From Streptomyces flavidovirens DSM 40150 (GTDB lineage Bacteria; Actinomycetota; Actinomycetes; Streptomycetales; Streptomycetaceae), in assembly GCF_000429085.1 (NCBI RefSeq), contig NZ_AUBE01000023.1, positions 1 to 64,000 on the forward strand: a DNA stretch of 64,000 nucleotides, in the 5' to 3' direction. The translations under genes were made by a program, and so were the position numbers. Positions 6,551 to 15,631 of this stretch are shown piece after piece (the stretch's first letter is position 1; every line of letters starts with the position of its first letter). Under the pieces are notes generated by a model that was not told where the DNA came from, ran no database searches, and saw only the letters and a list, made by a program, of their open reading frames with translations.

Positions 6551-9500
6551 CTACAGGGCGACGATGGTGGGTTGAGCAAGCCGGACATCCGTACCGGCCG
6601 GATGGGCCTTGGCGATCCCGTTGACGCTGCGGGTGACGGTGAACCGCTGTGGGTTGACGACCTGGAAGCTGTCGAAGCGCGCTTGCGGGTTGACGTTGGT
6701 GTTCTCCGCAAACGCAGACGCGGTGACGCCGACGGCCCCGGACGCGATGGTGTTCGTGGTCACCGTGCCCTCGTGGTGCCACACCGTCGGCTCCTCCGTG
6801 CCTACCGGCCACACCCGCATCTGAACCCGGTGCCCAGTGAGCAAGACTCGAACTTCGAACTCAGTTCCAGCCGCGTACGTGTACGACAGAGTCGTGGTGC
6901 CGCCCACCTGCGTCGTACCCCGCGTGACAGAGGCGTACATCGCACCGGACGTCCCGAAATGCAGCCGCGCACGGTAGTAATCCGAGCCGTTGACGTAGCG
7001 CAGCAGCACCGCCGGCAGCATCGAAGACCCGGTCGAGACCTGGCCGGCCGACATGCGGCACCGCACCTCACAGTCCGCGATGTCTCCGACCGTCATCTGG
7101 AACCTGATGGTGGGCACCGGCGCGCTGAGGGTGAGGACGCCGCGGGCCCCGTCGACCGAGCGGTCCGCGGCTACTGCGCCGACCTCCGTCCACAGGTGGC
7201 CCGAACTGCTGGTGCCCCATGTGTTGGACAGGGTCCGGGTGAAGGTGTCGGTGCGGTTGGTCACGGTCACGGCGGTGACCACCTCACCGCCCACCCGCAG
7301 ATCCATCGGGAAGTCGCTTGCCGTCGTCGTCCACACCGGGCCCACATCGGAATGGACCTCCAGCGCAGTCGCCGATGCGGTCGCCGCCGTGCTGAGCGTG
7401 GAGCCGTCCGTGTCCGCCCGGCCAAGGACCGCATCATCGACCACGCCGATGTTCCACGGTCCGGCCGGTGAGCAGAACAGGGTGAGGTCCCAGGTGAGGG
7501 GCCCGATGTTCTCCTGGTAGCCCTGGACCATCAGGTCCAGCGGTCCGGGCGGCAGGAACGGGGGCAGGTCGGTGATGCGGATGATGTCGCCGACGTCCAA
7601 CTTCAGCACCTGGGGGATCAGCGCCGGGTACTTGTGGAGGAAGAGCCGTACGGACGGGTACCGGGCCTCGTCCCACGTGCCCAGGTGCGCACGCCACCCG
7701 GCGATCTGGACGGGCTGGTCGTCGGTGTGCAGGGAGACGCTGACTGACTCGTCGTAGATGCCGACGCCGGCCGGGGGCTGCTGCACGGACAGAGGGCCGT
7801 CCTCGATGACGACGCGCCCCGAGCTGCCGCCCTCCCGGTGCACGGTGACGTCGTTGCGGATCGCCCGGTCGTCGTCGACCGGCTCCAGGGGCGGCGCCAG
7901 TTGCCCGTACGGCACGGTCAGCACAGGCCGTTGGTTGTAGAGAGACGATCGGTCCCGGTACACCAGGCCAGTGGATTCCCGGTCCTCATACAGGAAGCCC
8001 ATGTCGGACTCCGCGCACTCCTCCAGCAGCGTCAGCAGCGCGTTGGGGCGCTGTGGGCCCATCAGCTCGGAGTTGACCGTCGGATCGCCGTCGTACAAGG
8101 CGAGCGGCAGCCTCTCCTCGGCTGCCAGGCGCCTCAGCCGGTTGACCGCCGATTCACCGGAGAAACCGCTGTCGGCGCTCTCGTAGGTGGTGACGCCAGC
8201 GGCAGGAGGGGTGATCGTGCCGCTCACGCCGTTCCACACGGCGACGTGCCCGACCGCCATTCCGTCCAGGGCACTGCCCCATGAGGCGGTCACGTCGGTG
8301 GCCCTGCCCGGCGATCCGGAGTAGACGGTGCGCGCGTACCAGTAGGTGTTGGCTACGACATCGCGCCACGCGGCCGCTACGTACGTCTGCCCGTCAGCGT
8401 CTGCGGTGAAAATCTGGAGCCTGTTCCAGACGCCCGCGAAGTCGGCCAAGGCGCGGGGGTCCGTGTACTCGGCGTAAGCGACAAGCGCATCGTCGGGGTC
8501 GCGGATCTCCACCCGTACGGCCGCCGTGCTGACCAGGACCACGGCCGATGCCATGCCGAAAAGGCCCGTCCCGGCGACCTGCACCCGCATGACCTGCTGC
8601 ATCGTGGGCGGCAGCGTCGGCAAGTTGTAGACCGCCTCGACATGCCACCCTTGCGTGTTCGTGCGGGGCACTCGACCGGCGATGCTCGCGGGCCCCTTGA
8701 TCGTGGGCAGGGCCGATGACCCGTAGAGGCTGTCATCAGCGCCGAAGCTGAGGCCTTTCACCTTGAGGGGTGCAACCTTGGCGATGGGTGAGTACGCGTG
8801 TGTGGCGTCGCGGTCCTCCTCCATCGGCCAGTACGCGTTGGGGCTCCCGGACGGGATGCGGCGCCGGAGCGTCGAATCCAGGGCCTTCGTGCCCTGGCCC
8901 ATGCGGCGCAGGGTCCCGGCCGCCTGCAAGGAGGCCCGTACGTCGTTCCCGGAAGCGTGCCAGCTCGGCGGCCACTCGGGGATGGCCTGGAGGAATCGGT
9001 ACCACCGGTCAGCGATCGTCGCGTTCCCCGCGACGGTCCAGGTACGGCCGGCGCTGTCCACGAAGCTCCCGGCGCCAGCGGCCTGTGTGGTGAAGTTCGG
9101 GTTGGCGACGACCGTACCGCCGATGCCGTTACGGATCTGTGCAGCTGCGATCTGGCCCACAGGAGCCAGGTACGTCAGGCTTTGGATCTGCCCCACGTCC
9201 AGCGGTGCGGTGCTGGCGAACACCGACGTGACACCTGCGGTGACGGTGGGGGTGCCGAGCTGTACCCAGGTCCCGTTGATGGTGTCGGAGGTGTAGAAGG
9301 TGACGGTGTGCCCGGTCGAACCGTTGTCGACGTCGAGGGTCACGCGCAGGGCGAGTCGCCGCGACAGTGGGATGGGCAGCGTGGTGGAGGAGCGTTCCAG
9401 AACGTCGGTGCCGGTCGTGGACCAGGCGAGGTAGGCGAACCCGTTCTGGATCACCAGTCGGTAGGAGCGCTGGTTGCTGGCGGTGTCGTACTTGCCGATC

Positions 9501-9892
9501 AGACACGTCGCCGTGGTCGTCCCCCAGTCGTCGAGGCGTGCCTCCACCCGGATGTCGAGGTCTCCCGTGATGTCGAGCGAGGCGTGATCGGGCGTGGACG
9601 CACGGTCCCCCGAGCTGTCCGCGATGCGCAGGTACGACGGGCCCGCCACGCTCATCCTGGCCGGTGTGTTCCGGCCGAGGAGCCCGAAGTTCGGGCTGTT
9701 GGGGTTGCGGTTGGAGTACTTGCCGCCGGGGCTCGCCACTGTGAAGCTGGCCGCCCCTGGGTCCACACGCACAGCGCCCTCCCGGCGCCCCCGCGCATGC
9801 GTGATCTCAGTGCCCGCGGCCCGCACATCAGCGGTGACGTCCACCCACTGGCCGCCGATCTGGAACTCCATACGCGCGCCCGGCACCGGCAT
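6551..9892 (-). CDS. large minor tail protein (tail tip, LamG-like domain)
   Basis: The 1113-aa protein follows the tape measure, where siphophages encode the distal tail/tail-tip hub. Residues about 100-260 look like a concanavalin/LamG-type sandwich (S-L-D-I-T-G-D-L-D-I-R-V-E, then Y-R-L-V-I-Q-N-G and L-R-V-T-L-D-V-D-N). A similar jelly-roll pattern recurs near the C-terminus. Such domains bind surface carbohydrate. Probable roles are tail-tip structure and adsorption. Confidence 0.75.
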   Translation of the reverse strand: MPVPGARMEFQIGGQWVDVTADVRAAGTEITHARGRREGAVRVDPGAASFTVASPGGKYSNRNPNSPNFGLLGRNTPARMSVAGPSYLRIADSSGDRASTPDHASLDITGDLDIRVEARLDDWGTTTATCLIGKYDTASNQRSYRLVIQNGFAYLAWSTTGTDVLERSSTTLPIPLSRRLALRVTLDVDNGSTGHTVTFYTSDTINGTWVQLGTPTVTAGVTSVFASTAPLDVGQIQSLTYLAPVGQIAAAQIRNGIGGTVVANPNFTTQAAGAGSFVDSAGRTWTVAGNATIADRWYRFLQAIPEWPPSWHASGNDVRASLQAAGTLRRMGQGTKALDSTLRRRIPSGSPNAYWPMEEDRDATHAYSPIAKVAPLKVKGLSFGADDSLYGSSALPTIKGPASIAGRVPRTNTQGWHVEAVYNLPTLPPTMQQVMRVQVAGTGLFGMASAVVLVSTAAVRVEIRDPDDALVAYAEYTDPRALADFAGVWNRLQIFTADADGQTYVAAAWRDVVANTYWYARTVYSGSPGRATDVTASWGSALDGMAVGHVAVWNGVSGTITPPAAGVTTYESADSGFSGESAVNRLRRLAAEERLPLALYDGDPTVNSELMGPQRPNALLTLLEECAESDMGFLYEDRESTGLVYRDRSSLYNQRPVLTVPYGQLAPPLEPVDDDRAIRNDVTVHREGGSSGRVVIEDGPLSVQQPPAGVGIYDESVSVSLHTDDQPVQIAGWRAHLGTWDEARYPSVRLFLHKYPALIPQVLKLDVGDIIRITDLPPFLPPGPLDLMVQGYQENIGPLTWDLTLFCSPAGPWNIGVVDDAVLGRADTDGSTLSTAATASATALEVHSDVGPVWTTTASDFPMDLRVGGEVVTAVTVTNRTDTFTRTLSNTWGTSSSGHLWTEVGAVAADRSVDGARGVLTLSAPVPTIRFQMTVGDIADCEVRCRMSAGQVSTGSSMLPAVLLRYVNGSDYYRARLHFGTSGAMYASVTRGTTQVGGTTTLSYTYAAGTEFEVRVLLTGHRVQMRVWPVGTEEPTVWHHEGTVTTNTIASGAVGVTASAFAENTNVNPQARFDSFQVVNPQRFTVTRSVNGIAKAHPAGTDVRLAQPTIVAL

Positions 9893-9903
9893 GGTCTACC
9901 TCC

Positions 9904-12465
9904 TCACTGTCCGAATGCGGTTTGCACGCTGCCGCGCCCGTCGGTCTGCACGATCTTGCGGATGAACCGCTTGACCTCTTCCGGCCCGGCCAGCTCGATA
10001 CGGACCGTCGTCACCCCACCCACGGGCGCCGCTCCTGCCCGGCCGCTCGTCATTCCCGGCAACGCCTGGGGCATTCCCGCCAACTGACCGCCAGGCATCC
10101 GGAAGGGCGGCGCGGACAGGCCCGCGAATGCCTGCTCCGCGGCCCCCATCAGGGTGGTGGCTGCCGCGCCCACGGCGCCCGTACGACTGGCCAGGCCAGC
10201 CGCCACCGCCTCACCCATGGACTGCCCCGAGTACAGCGTCCAGCCCTTCCCGGCAAAGGGGCCTTCCTTCGCGGGGCTGAAGGGGAAGTAGTCCCGCGCC
10301 GCAGACATCAGGCTGCTTGCCGCATTGCGGACAGAGGAAAGCATCGACCTCAGTCCGTCGATGAATCCCTGCACCAGCGATCGGCCAGAGTTGTAGAGAG
10401 TCGAGCCAAGGTTCCCCAGGGCGGACCGGATCGCGCCGGGGAGCTCACCGATCTTCTGCCCGGCACGCTGCCGCAATTCGCTCATCTTCGCCACGAAATC
10501 GTTACGCATTTCCGCACCCTTGACGGAAATATCGCGACGCATCTGTCCCAGCTTCTCCAAGGCCTTGGCCTTAATCTGCGTCCAGATCTCGCCGAGCTTC
10601 TGCCGGAGGTTATCGCCCAGTTCCCTCATCCGTCGTGCCGCTTCACCAAAGTCACCGCGCATAACGGAGGCAAGGATTTTGATGGCCGGGATGACGACAG
10701 TGTTCAGGAGAATCGCGATGCCCTGAAGGGCGCCGGACAGGCCACCCGCCAAGAACGCCGCGACCTCCGCGACGACCGGCAGCACATCTCCGGCACACAT
10801 CGTGGTGAATTTGAAGAGCATCAGAAGCACAGGTGCCAGCGCGACGACCAGGTCAGCAAAGGCCGTTGACAGTTCGACGAGGCTGGGGGTCAGCTCGACG
10901 AGGATTTCCGTCAGGAGGGGGAACAAATCCTGGGCCAGCTGAACGAACGGCACCGTGAGCGCCTCGACGAGGGGTGTCAGGGCCGCCAAAATCGGTGTGA
11001 GGACAGCACCCAAAGTTTCGGCGAGTTGCCGCACGAACGGTGCCGCCGCCTCGAAGATCTGGCGTAGCGCCTCGAAGAGCGGGATCAGCGCGGGCAGGAG
11101 AGCGGCGACCAGCTCACCCCCGACCGTGAGCAGCGGCGCCACAGCTCGGATCAGTGACCCGAACGCCTTCGCCAGGGAGACCAGGACCGGGCCGAGCGCG
11201 TCGATCACTGGTTTCAGGCCCGCGCCGAGGGCCTTAACGGCCTCCTGAATGGGCGGTCCCAGCGCCTCGAAGACGGGCCCAATGATTTTGAGCATGTCGA
11301 CGAGGAGCGGGGCAACGGTCGTCGCGACGACCGCCATGGTCTTGAAGATGGCCTTGAGGCCGCCCTGGATCTCCGGGGAGGCGAACGCGTCGGCGAGTGC
11401 CCCGGTGATCTCCTTCAGTACGCCGATGAACCCGCCGCCGGAAGCCTGAGCCGCGCTGAAGATCGAACCGATGACCTGGAAGACGTTCCCTGCGATTTCC
11501 GCGAGGTCGCCGATGACTGTGATGGCCTTCTCGATGGACTTTTCCATCGCGCCGGACTCGAACGACTGGGTGAACTGCTTTGAGAAGCGGTCGAATGCCT
11601 TCCCGGCGGCCTTCGTGAGCCGGTCGAAAGACGGCGCCGCCGCAGCTGCCACCTGCGTCAGTCCGGTGACCAACTGGCCCGGAACGCGAGAGAGGTTTTT
11701 CAGCCCGGCCGTTGCCCCGCCGATAGCCTTGCCCAGGGTGCCGTTCTTGGACAGGGTGATCGCTGCGGCACCAACACCCTTTCCCATCGAGTTAAGGGCG
11801 CCACCAGCCTCCAGCAGTCCCTTACGGACAACCGGCAGCGTCGACTTGCCCATATCGCGCAGGGTCTTGTCGAAGCCTGAAAAGAGCTTGTCCTGGACAT
11901 CCTGTTGGAGCTTTTTGAATGCCGGGGCGAGCGTCTTTACTTCGCGGGCGAATGACCTGGCATTCGGGGAGAGTTTGGCGATGGCCTGCTCGAACTCGGC
12001 AGCCTTCGAGGGGTCCAGAGCCGCCGACACGGCGTCTTCGACGCCGACCATGCCGAGCTTCAGCGCCGTGGTCGCCAACTTGACCGCGAGCAGCCCCGTG
12101 ACCGCCACACCGGCCGCCGGCGCGACCTGCGCCAGCGTCGCCCCCAGCCCAGCGACCAGTGGCACTGCGGCACCGACTTGCGCCGCGATGGTGCCGATCG
12201 ACATCGCTACGCCACCGAGCCCGCCGGCCGCACCGACCAGCCGACCGAGGCCGAGCTGGAAGCCGCCCGCGCCCTGCTCGGCCCGGCCGAATCCAGCTGC
12301 GGCCTGCTCGCCGAGGCTGACGAACCGGCCGTTGATGTCCCGCAGGCGCCCGTTGACGTCCCGCTGGAAGCCCCGCATCCGGTCTTCGGCGCCAGCCAGC
12401 CCCTGCCGCATCCCGGTGTCGTCTGCGCGGATGTGGCCGACGAGATCACCGATGGTCAGGGACAT
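9904..12465 (-). CDS. tape measure protein
   Basis: The 853-aa protein has an N-terminal helical head, several hydrophobic stretches (about 70-135 and mid-protein) and long Ala/Leu/Lys-rich helices. The C-terminus contains Y-F-P-F-S-P-A-K-E-G-P and G-x-W-x-L-Y-S-G, typical of actinophage tape measures. It sets tail length and helps DNA passage. It sits directly between the tail assembly chaperones and the tail-tip genes. Confidence 0.9.
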   Translation of the reverse strand: MSLTIGDLVGHIRADDTGMRQGLAGAEDRMRGFQRDVNGRLRDINGRFVSLGEQAAAGFGRAEQGAGGFQLGLGRLVGAAGGLGGVAMSIGTIAAQVGAAVPLVAGLGATLAQVAPAAGVAVTGLLAVKLATTALKLGMVGVEDAVSAALDPSKAAEFEQAIAKLSPNARSFAREVKTLAPAFKKLQQDVQDKLFSGFDKTLRDMGKSTLPVVRKGLLEAGGALNSMGKGVGAAAITLSKNGTLGKAIGGATAGLKNLSRVPGQLVTGLTQVAAAAAPSFDRLTKAAGKAFDRFSKQFTQSFESGAMEKSIEKAITVIGDLAEIAGNVFQVIGSIFSAAQASGGGFIGVLKEITGALADAFASPEIQGGLKAIFKTMAVVATTVAPLLVDMLKIIGPVFEALGPPIQEAVKALGAGLKPVIDALGPVLVSLAKAFGSLIRAVAPLLTVGGELVAALLPALIPLFEALRQIFEAAAPFVRQLAETLGAVLTPILAALTPLVEALTVPFVQLAQDLFPLLTEILVELTPSLVELSTAFADLVVALAPVLLMLFKFTTMCAGDVLPVVAEVAAFLAGGLSGALQGIAILLNTVVIPAIKILASVMRGDFGEAARRMRELGDNLRQKLGEIWTQIKAKALEKLGQMRRDISVKGAEMRNDFVAKMSELRQRAGQKIGELPGAIRSALGNLGSTLYNSGRSLVQGFIDGLRSMLSSVRNAASSLMSAARDYFPFSPAKEGPFAGKGWTLYSGQSMGEAVAAGLASRTGAVGAAATTLMGAAEQAFAGLSAPPFRMPGGQLAGMPQALPGMTSGRAGAAPVGGVTTVRIELAGPEEVKRFIRKIVQTDGRGSVQTAFGQ

Positions 12466-12486
12466 GGCGCTGCCCTCCTACGTGGG

Positions 12487-13079
12487 TCAGGAGCGCAAGG
12501 CGCGCCGGATCTGCTCGGGGTCGTCGACGATGTGGAGCTCGTCGCCCGCTGCCCGCCGGAAGGCGGCTTCGGCGGTGAGGCCGGTGAGGAGGTCGTAGAA
12601 CTCGGTGCGACCTATGCGCGCGAGCTCTTCCGTGCCGATGCCGTACTCGCGGCGGAAGTCCGCGCGGACCGCCCACCAGTGCTCGCGGACGGCTTTCTGC
12701 GTGCGGCTCGGTTCTGGCCGCTCGGTGCTTTTCCCTCGCCCTGCGCGCTCATGACCGCCTCGTACGCCTCGGCGAACGTCAGCGGTTTCCCAGAGGCGTG
12801 GGCCATGCCCCAGGCGAGGACGGTCTGAAGCTCAGTGAGTCCCATTCCGGCGTCGCGCCACGCGTCGAGGTGGTCGGCGCCGAAGAGCATGCCGAGCAGC
12901 TCGCGGATGTCCTGTTCTGCGGAGGACTCGCGGAGTTCGCTGATCCGCATCTCCATCGCCAGCGGCACGTCCGTCGGGATGGTGACGGTGACGCCGCGGA
13001 TCGTCTCTGTCTTGCCGCCGGAGACGGTCGCCCAGAAGGCGTCGAAGGACCCTGCGGCGGGGGTCTTGCGGGCGGTCAT
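12487..13079 (-). CDS. tail assembly chaperone, long form by -1 frameshift (gpG-T type)
   Basis: A join of 13079-12729 (117 codons) and, after a one-base slip back, 12729-12487, giving a 197-aa product. The slip site GGGAAAA (minus strand, 12735-12729) is in the correct frame (G GGA AAA). The -1 extension reads ...R-E-H-W-W-A-V-R-A-D-F-R-R-E-Y-G-I-G-T-E-E-L, then Y-D-L-L-T-G-L-T. This is typical of the T part of tail chaperones and rich in residues not seen in random frames. It ends just before the tape measure gene. Confidence 0.85.
12612..13079 (-). CDS. tail assembly chaperone, short form (gpG type)
   Basis: The unshifted product is 155 aa: a helical, acidic chaperone domain (residues 35-115) with an Arg/Ser-rich tail after codon 117 that looks like read-out of the wrong frame. 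Together with the frameshifted form it coats the tape measure during tail assembly. Its ATG overlaps the stop of the major tail gene (ATGA). Confidence 0.85.
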   Translation of the reverse strand: MTARKTPAAGSFDAFWATVSGGKTETIRGVTVTIPTDVPLAMEMRISELRESSAEQDIRELLGMLFGADHLDAWRDAGMGLTELQTVLAWGMAHASGKPLTFAEAYEAVMSAQGEGKAPSGQNRAARRKPSASTGGRSARTSAASTASARKSSRA

Positions 13080-13534
13080 GCCTTGGCCGCCGTGGTGTTC
13101 GGGCCGGACCGGGTGAACACGGCGGACCAGGTGACCTTGCCGTTATTGCCCTCGCCCTGGTCGCCGAGGTTCACGTGGGCCTTGGCCCACACTTCCCAGG
13201 TGGTGTCGTCCTTGTGGGCGAAGCGGAAGCCGGACAGGGACTCTTCGCCGAGGCGCTCGGAGAGACCTTCGACGAGCTTCTGTCCGGGGTCCAGGGCACC
13301 GGTGACGGAGTCGCGCAGCCGGAACCCTTCGAGGGTCATGGTCTTGGCGATCTGCATCTTCTGGCTCTCGGCCTGCCCTGCGGAGCCGAACGTGGTGGTG
13401 TCGGCAACCTCCTCCTCGTGGGTCTTGGAGAAGGTGTTGATGCCTGTCGGGGCGATCGCGACCCAGGTTCCGGGCGCGGCGTAGTCCTCGATCTGGAACA
13501 CCACGTCGCGGGCGTTGTACTTGATCACTGCCAT
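13076..13534 (-). CDS. major tail tube protein
   Basis: The 152-aa protein has a beta-rich N-terminus (V-V-F-Q-I-E-D-Y, W-V-A-I-A-P-T-G-I-N-T-F-S-K), then T-T-T-F-G-S-A-G-Q-A-E-S and K-T-M-T-L-E-G-F. This is the usual pattern of the siphophage tail tube (phage_tail_2/TP901 type). Its position just before the tail chaperones fits. Confidence 0.85.
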   Translation of the reverse strand: MAVIKYNARDVVFQIEDYAAPGTWVAIAPTGINTFSKTHEEEVADTTTFGSAGQAESQKMQIAKTMTLEGFRLRDSVTGALDPGQKLVEGLSERLGEESLSGFRFAHKDDTTWEVWAKAHVNLGDQGEGNNGKVTWSAVFTRSGPNTTAAKA

Positions 13535-13556
13535 GTCTGCCTCCGGGCATGACGAA

Positions 13557-13583
13557 GGCCCACAACCGGGGCGGTTGTGGGCC
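13557..13583 (-). terminator. hairpin before the major tail gene
   Basis: A perfect 11-bp stem (GGCCCACAACC with GGTTGTGGGCC) and 5-base loop, followed on the minus strand by TTCGTCATG. It lies between the head-tail genes and the tail tube gene. Confidence 0.7.
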
Positions 13584-13601
13584 TGAGAAAGAGGGGGTGG
13601 G

Positions 13602-14024
13602 TCAGACGCGGTGCGTCGTGATGTTGCGGATCTCCATGCGGAAGTTGCAGACGTGCTCGTGCCGCCCCACCGAGTCCACGCCCATCGACGCGGGCGCGGC
13701 CTGGAGCGCGACGGACAGGATCAGCTGAGTGCCGTCCGGCAGGACGACCGGCCCGAGGCCGTGGAGCTCGTCGCGGATCGCCGCGCACCGCTGGCGGCTG
13801 ATCTTTGGGTTCTTGGTGCCCCGCACACGGAGCTGGACGTTGGGTTCGTCGTAGCCCAGCAGGGAATCGGACTCGCCGCCGCCGTAGATGGTGAAGACAA
13901 TCACGGTGTCCGGGCTGCTGGGCATCGACTCGATGAACGTGTCACCCGACGCCGCGGTCTCGTCGTAGGTGAGCAGCCCCCGCACCTCGCAGTGCCGGGC
14001 GAGCCCATCGAGGAAGTCAGCCAC
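13602..14024 (-). CDS. tail terminator / head-tail joining protein
   Basis: The 140-aa protein has M-A-D-F-L-D-G-L-A-R-H at the start and a V-I-V-F-T-I-Y-G-G-G-E-S-D ... V-Q-L-R-V-R-G core, as in minor capsid/tail terminator proteins of actinophages. It is coded directly before the tail tube, overlapping the upstream gene by 8 bases. It probably caps the tail tube. Confidence 0.65.
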   Translation of the reverse strand: MADFLDGLARHCEVRGLLTYDETAASGDTFIESMPSSPDTVIVFTIYGGGESDSLLGYDEPNVQLRVRGTKNPKISRQRCAAIRDELHGLGPVVLPDGTQLILSVALQAAPASMGVDSVGRHEHVCNFRMEIRNITTHRV

Positions 14025-14367
14025 GCAGCCACCTCCGCAGCCCCACGGCCATCAGATCGAGCACGACATCGCGCTCCGAGTTCATGGGAATTTCGAGGTA
14101 CTTCGCGCTGCGCCCTGGCAGGTGCCGCCACGTCAGCTCCTCGTGCTGGCGGACCGCGTAGACCGTGTCGAACGTGACCGCCCCGTTCAGGCCGTCCCTG
14201 GTCACCCGCCCCGAGCGCTCCAGCGTCCCCTCGTCGAGCGGCACGATCCGCCGAGCTTCCCCCAGGACGTGCTCCAGCCCGCGTTGCAGGCCTTCCCCCG
14301 CCAGGCGCCGGCCGCGGGAAGTCCACTGCCGCTGACCGTCAAAGCGGAACGTCGTGTACTGCCCCAT
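14017..14367 (-). CDS. head-tail connector (HK97 gp10-like / minor capsid)
   Basis: The 116-aa protein contains A-R-R-I-V-P-L-D-E-G-T-L-E-R-S-G and Y-A-V-R-Q-H-E. This matches the gp10-like family (I-V-P-x-D-x-G-x-L ... S with Y-A-x-x-Q-H-E). Position between the other connector genes and the tail terminator agrees. Confidence 0.8.
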   Translation of the reverse strand: MGQYTTFRFDGQRQWTSRGRRLAGEGLQRGLEHVLGEARRIVPLDEGTLERSGRVTRDGLNGAVTFDTVYAVRQHEELTWRHLPGRSAKYLEIPMNSERDVVLDLMAVGLRRWLRG

Positions 14368-14379
14368 GACCGCCTCCTC

Positions 14380-14694
14380 TCAAATGAGTTGGACTTCGAG
14401 GTGGTCGGGTGTCGGCAGGCTGCCGCCGTCGCGCTTGAGCGCGGTGATGACGGTGGTCTGCCGCCCGCCGGGCAGGGTCACGCGGGACTCTGCTGGGCAG
14501 ACCGTCTCCAACGGGGCGTACAGCGTGGACGACGACGTGGCCTCCTCTCCTGCCTTGTTGCGGACGGTCTTGGTCTGCTCGTCGAGGAAGCACCGCACCG
14601 ACACAGGAGCGGCGTACAGGGGCTCGTATGCCGAATCCCCCAGGTACGCCTCCACCGTGACCGTGTGCACCAGCAGGAAGGCAGGCAGGCTCAT
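14380..14694 (-). CDS. head-tail joining protein (head closure)
   Basis: The 104-aa protein is beta-rich: H-T-V-T-V-E-A-Y-L, V-S-V-R-C-F-L-D-E-Q-T-K-T-V-R, then L-P-G-G-R-Q-T-T-V-I-T-A. This resembles head-closure proteins that join the connector to the tail. Its ATG overlaps the stop of the upstream connector gene (ATGA). Confidence 0.65.
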   Translation of the reverse strand: MSLPAFLLVHTVTVEAYLGDSAYEPLYAAPVSVRCFLDEQTKTVRNKAGEEATSSSTLYAPLETVCPAESRVTLPGGRQTTVITALKRDGGSLPTPDHLEVQLI

Positions 14695-15113
14695 GTGCAC
14701 ACCGCCCCGAGCTGGAACAGGTCCGCGGTCAAGTCCGGGGACTGGAGTGCGTCCCATACCTCCGGCGCGATCTGCCGGCCGGGGGCATCGTCGCCGGACA
14801 CGGCGGTGACCGACCGGGACAACTTGACCGAGCCGATCTCCACCGTGCCCCACCCGACCGCGGCCGCCCCCGAGGTGTCGCCGACATCCACGCCCCACTT
14901 CACCTGCGCGCACACCGCATCCCGGAACGCCTCGATCACCAGGGCGTTGGACGGCAGCCCGGTCGCTTCGACGACCTCGTACCAGCACAGCCGCAAGACC
15001 TTGCTGTCGAGGAACTTGGACGCCTTCGCGAGCCGCGCATCGATGTCCGCGGGCGGCGGCGCCCCGGTGTACGTCGCGTACTGCGCGGACGTTGCGTAGA
15101 TCCGGGCTGCCAC
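14691..15113 (-). CDS. head-tail connector (gp6-like adaptor)
   Basis: The 140-aa, mainly helical protein contains A-T-Y-T-G-A-P-P-P-A-D-I-D-A-R-L-A-K-A-S-K, as in gp6-like adaptors bound below the portal. The GTG start with GGAGG 4 bases upstream was preferred to a longer Arg/Gly-rich in-frame extension. Confidence 0.7.
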   Translation of the reverse strand: MAARIYATSAQYATYTGAPPPADIDARLAKASKFLDSKVLRLCWYEVVEATGLPSNALVIEAFRDAVCAQVKWGVDVGDTSGAAAVGWGTVEIGSVKLSRSVTAVSGDDAPGRQIAPEVWDALQSPDLTADLFQLGAVCT

Positions 15114-15121
15114 GGCACCTC

Positions 15122-15631
15122 CTACGCGCTCGCGCCGACGATGACGATGTCGTACGTGACCGGCGTGCCCGCGCCGGAGTTGGCGACCTTGAGCAGGTCC
15201 CCGGTGCCGGCGGTGACCGCGTACGCCGTGGCGTCCGCCGCTCCTGCCATCAGGCCCATGCTGGCGCCCGGCCGCAGCGTCAGCGTGCCTGCCGCGCCGA
15301 GCAGCGCCGCCCACGGGTTCGTCGCCGCCGCGCCGATGACGACGTTGTTCGTGTTGGTGATGTCGGCCGCGATGAACAAGCCCTTCACCTTGACGAACGT
15401 CAGAGCGGCGCCGAAGGCGTCGAGCAGGACGCCGGCCAGGTCCAGATCCTCGGTACCGCTGGCCGCCAGGGTGCGCCGGTCGTGGAAGGCCCGGTCTGCC
15501 TTCCCTGCGGCGGTGCCGTCCTCCAGGTGCACGCCCCGACGGAAGGCCAGCTCGTCCGCTGCGGTGGTCAGGTCCAGGACCTTGGTCTGGCGGACACTCG
15601 CCGTGATGCCGAGATCCGTGACAACGGCCAT
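15122..15631 (-). CDS. phage structural protein, head region
   Basis: The 169-aa protein has alternating short hydrophobic strands (T-F-V-K-V-K-G-L-F-I-A-A-D-I-T-N-T-N-N-V-V-I-G-A) and a Gly/Ala-rich C-terminus. It lies between capsid and connector genes, where decoration or minor head proteins are encoded. Its start overlaps the upstream stop by one base (TAATG). Confidence 0.55.
   Translation of the reverse strand: MAVVTDLGITASVRQTKVLDLTTAADELAFRRGVHLEDGTAAGKADRAFHDRRTLAASGTEDLDLAGVLLDAFGAALTFVKVKGLFIAADITNTNNVVIGAAATNPWAALLGAAGTLTLRPGASMGLMAGAADATAYAVTAGTGDLLKVANSGAGTPVTYDIVIVGASA

Noticed and set aside
8798..10087. 429-codon plus-strand frame inside the tail-tip gene
   Set aside because: It is antisense to a coherent 1113-aa tail protein, with no ribosome site and shadow-like composition.
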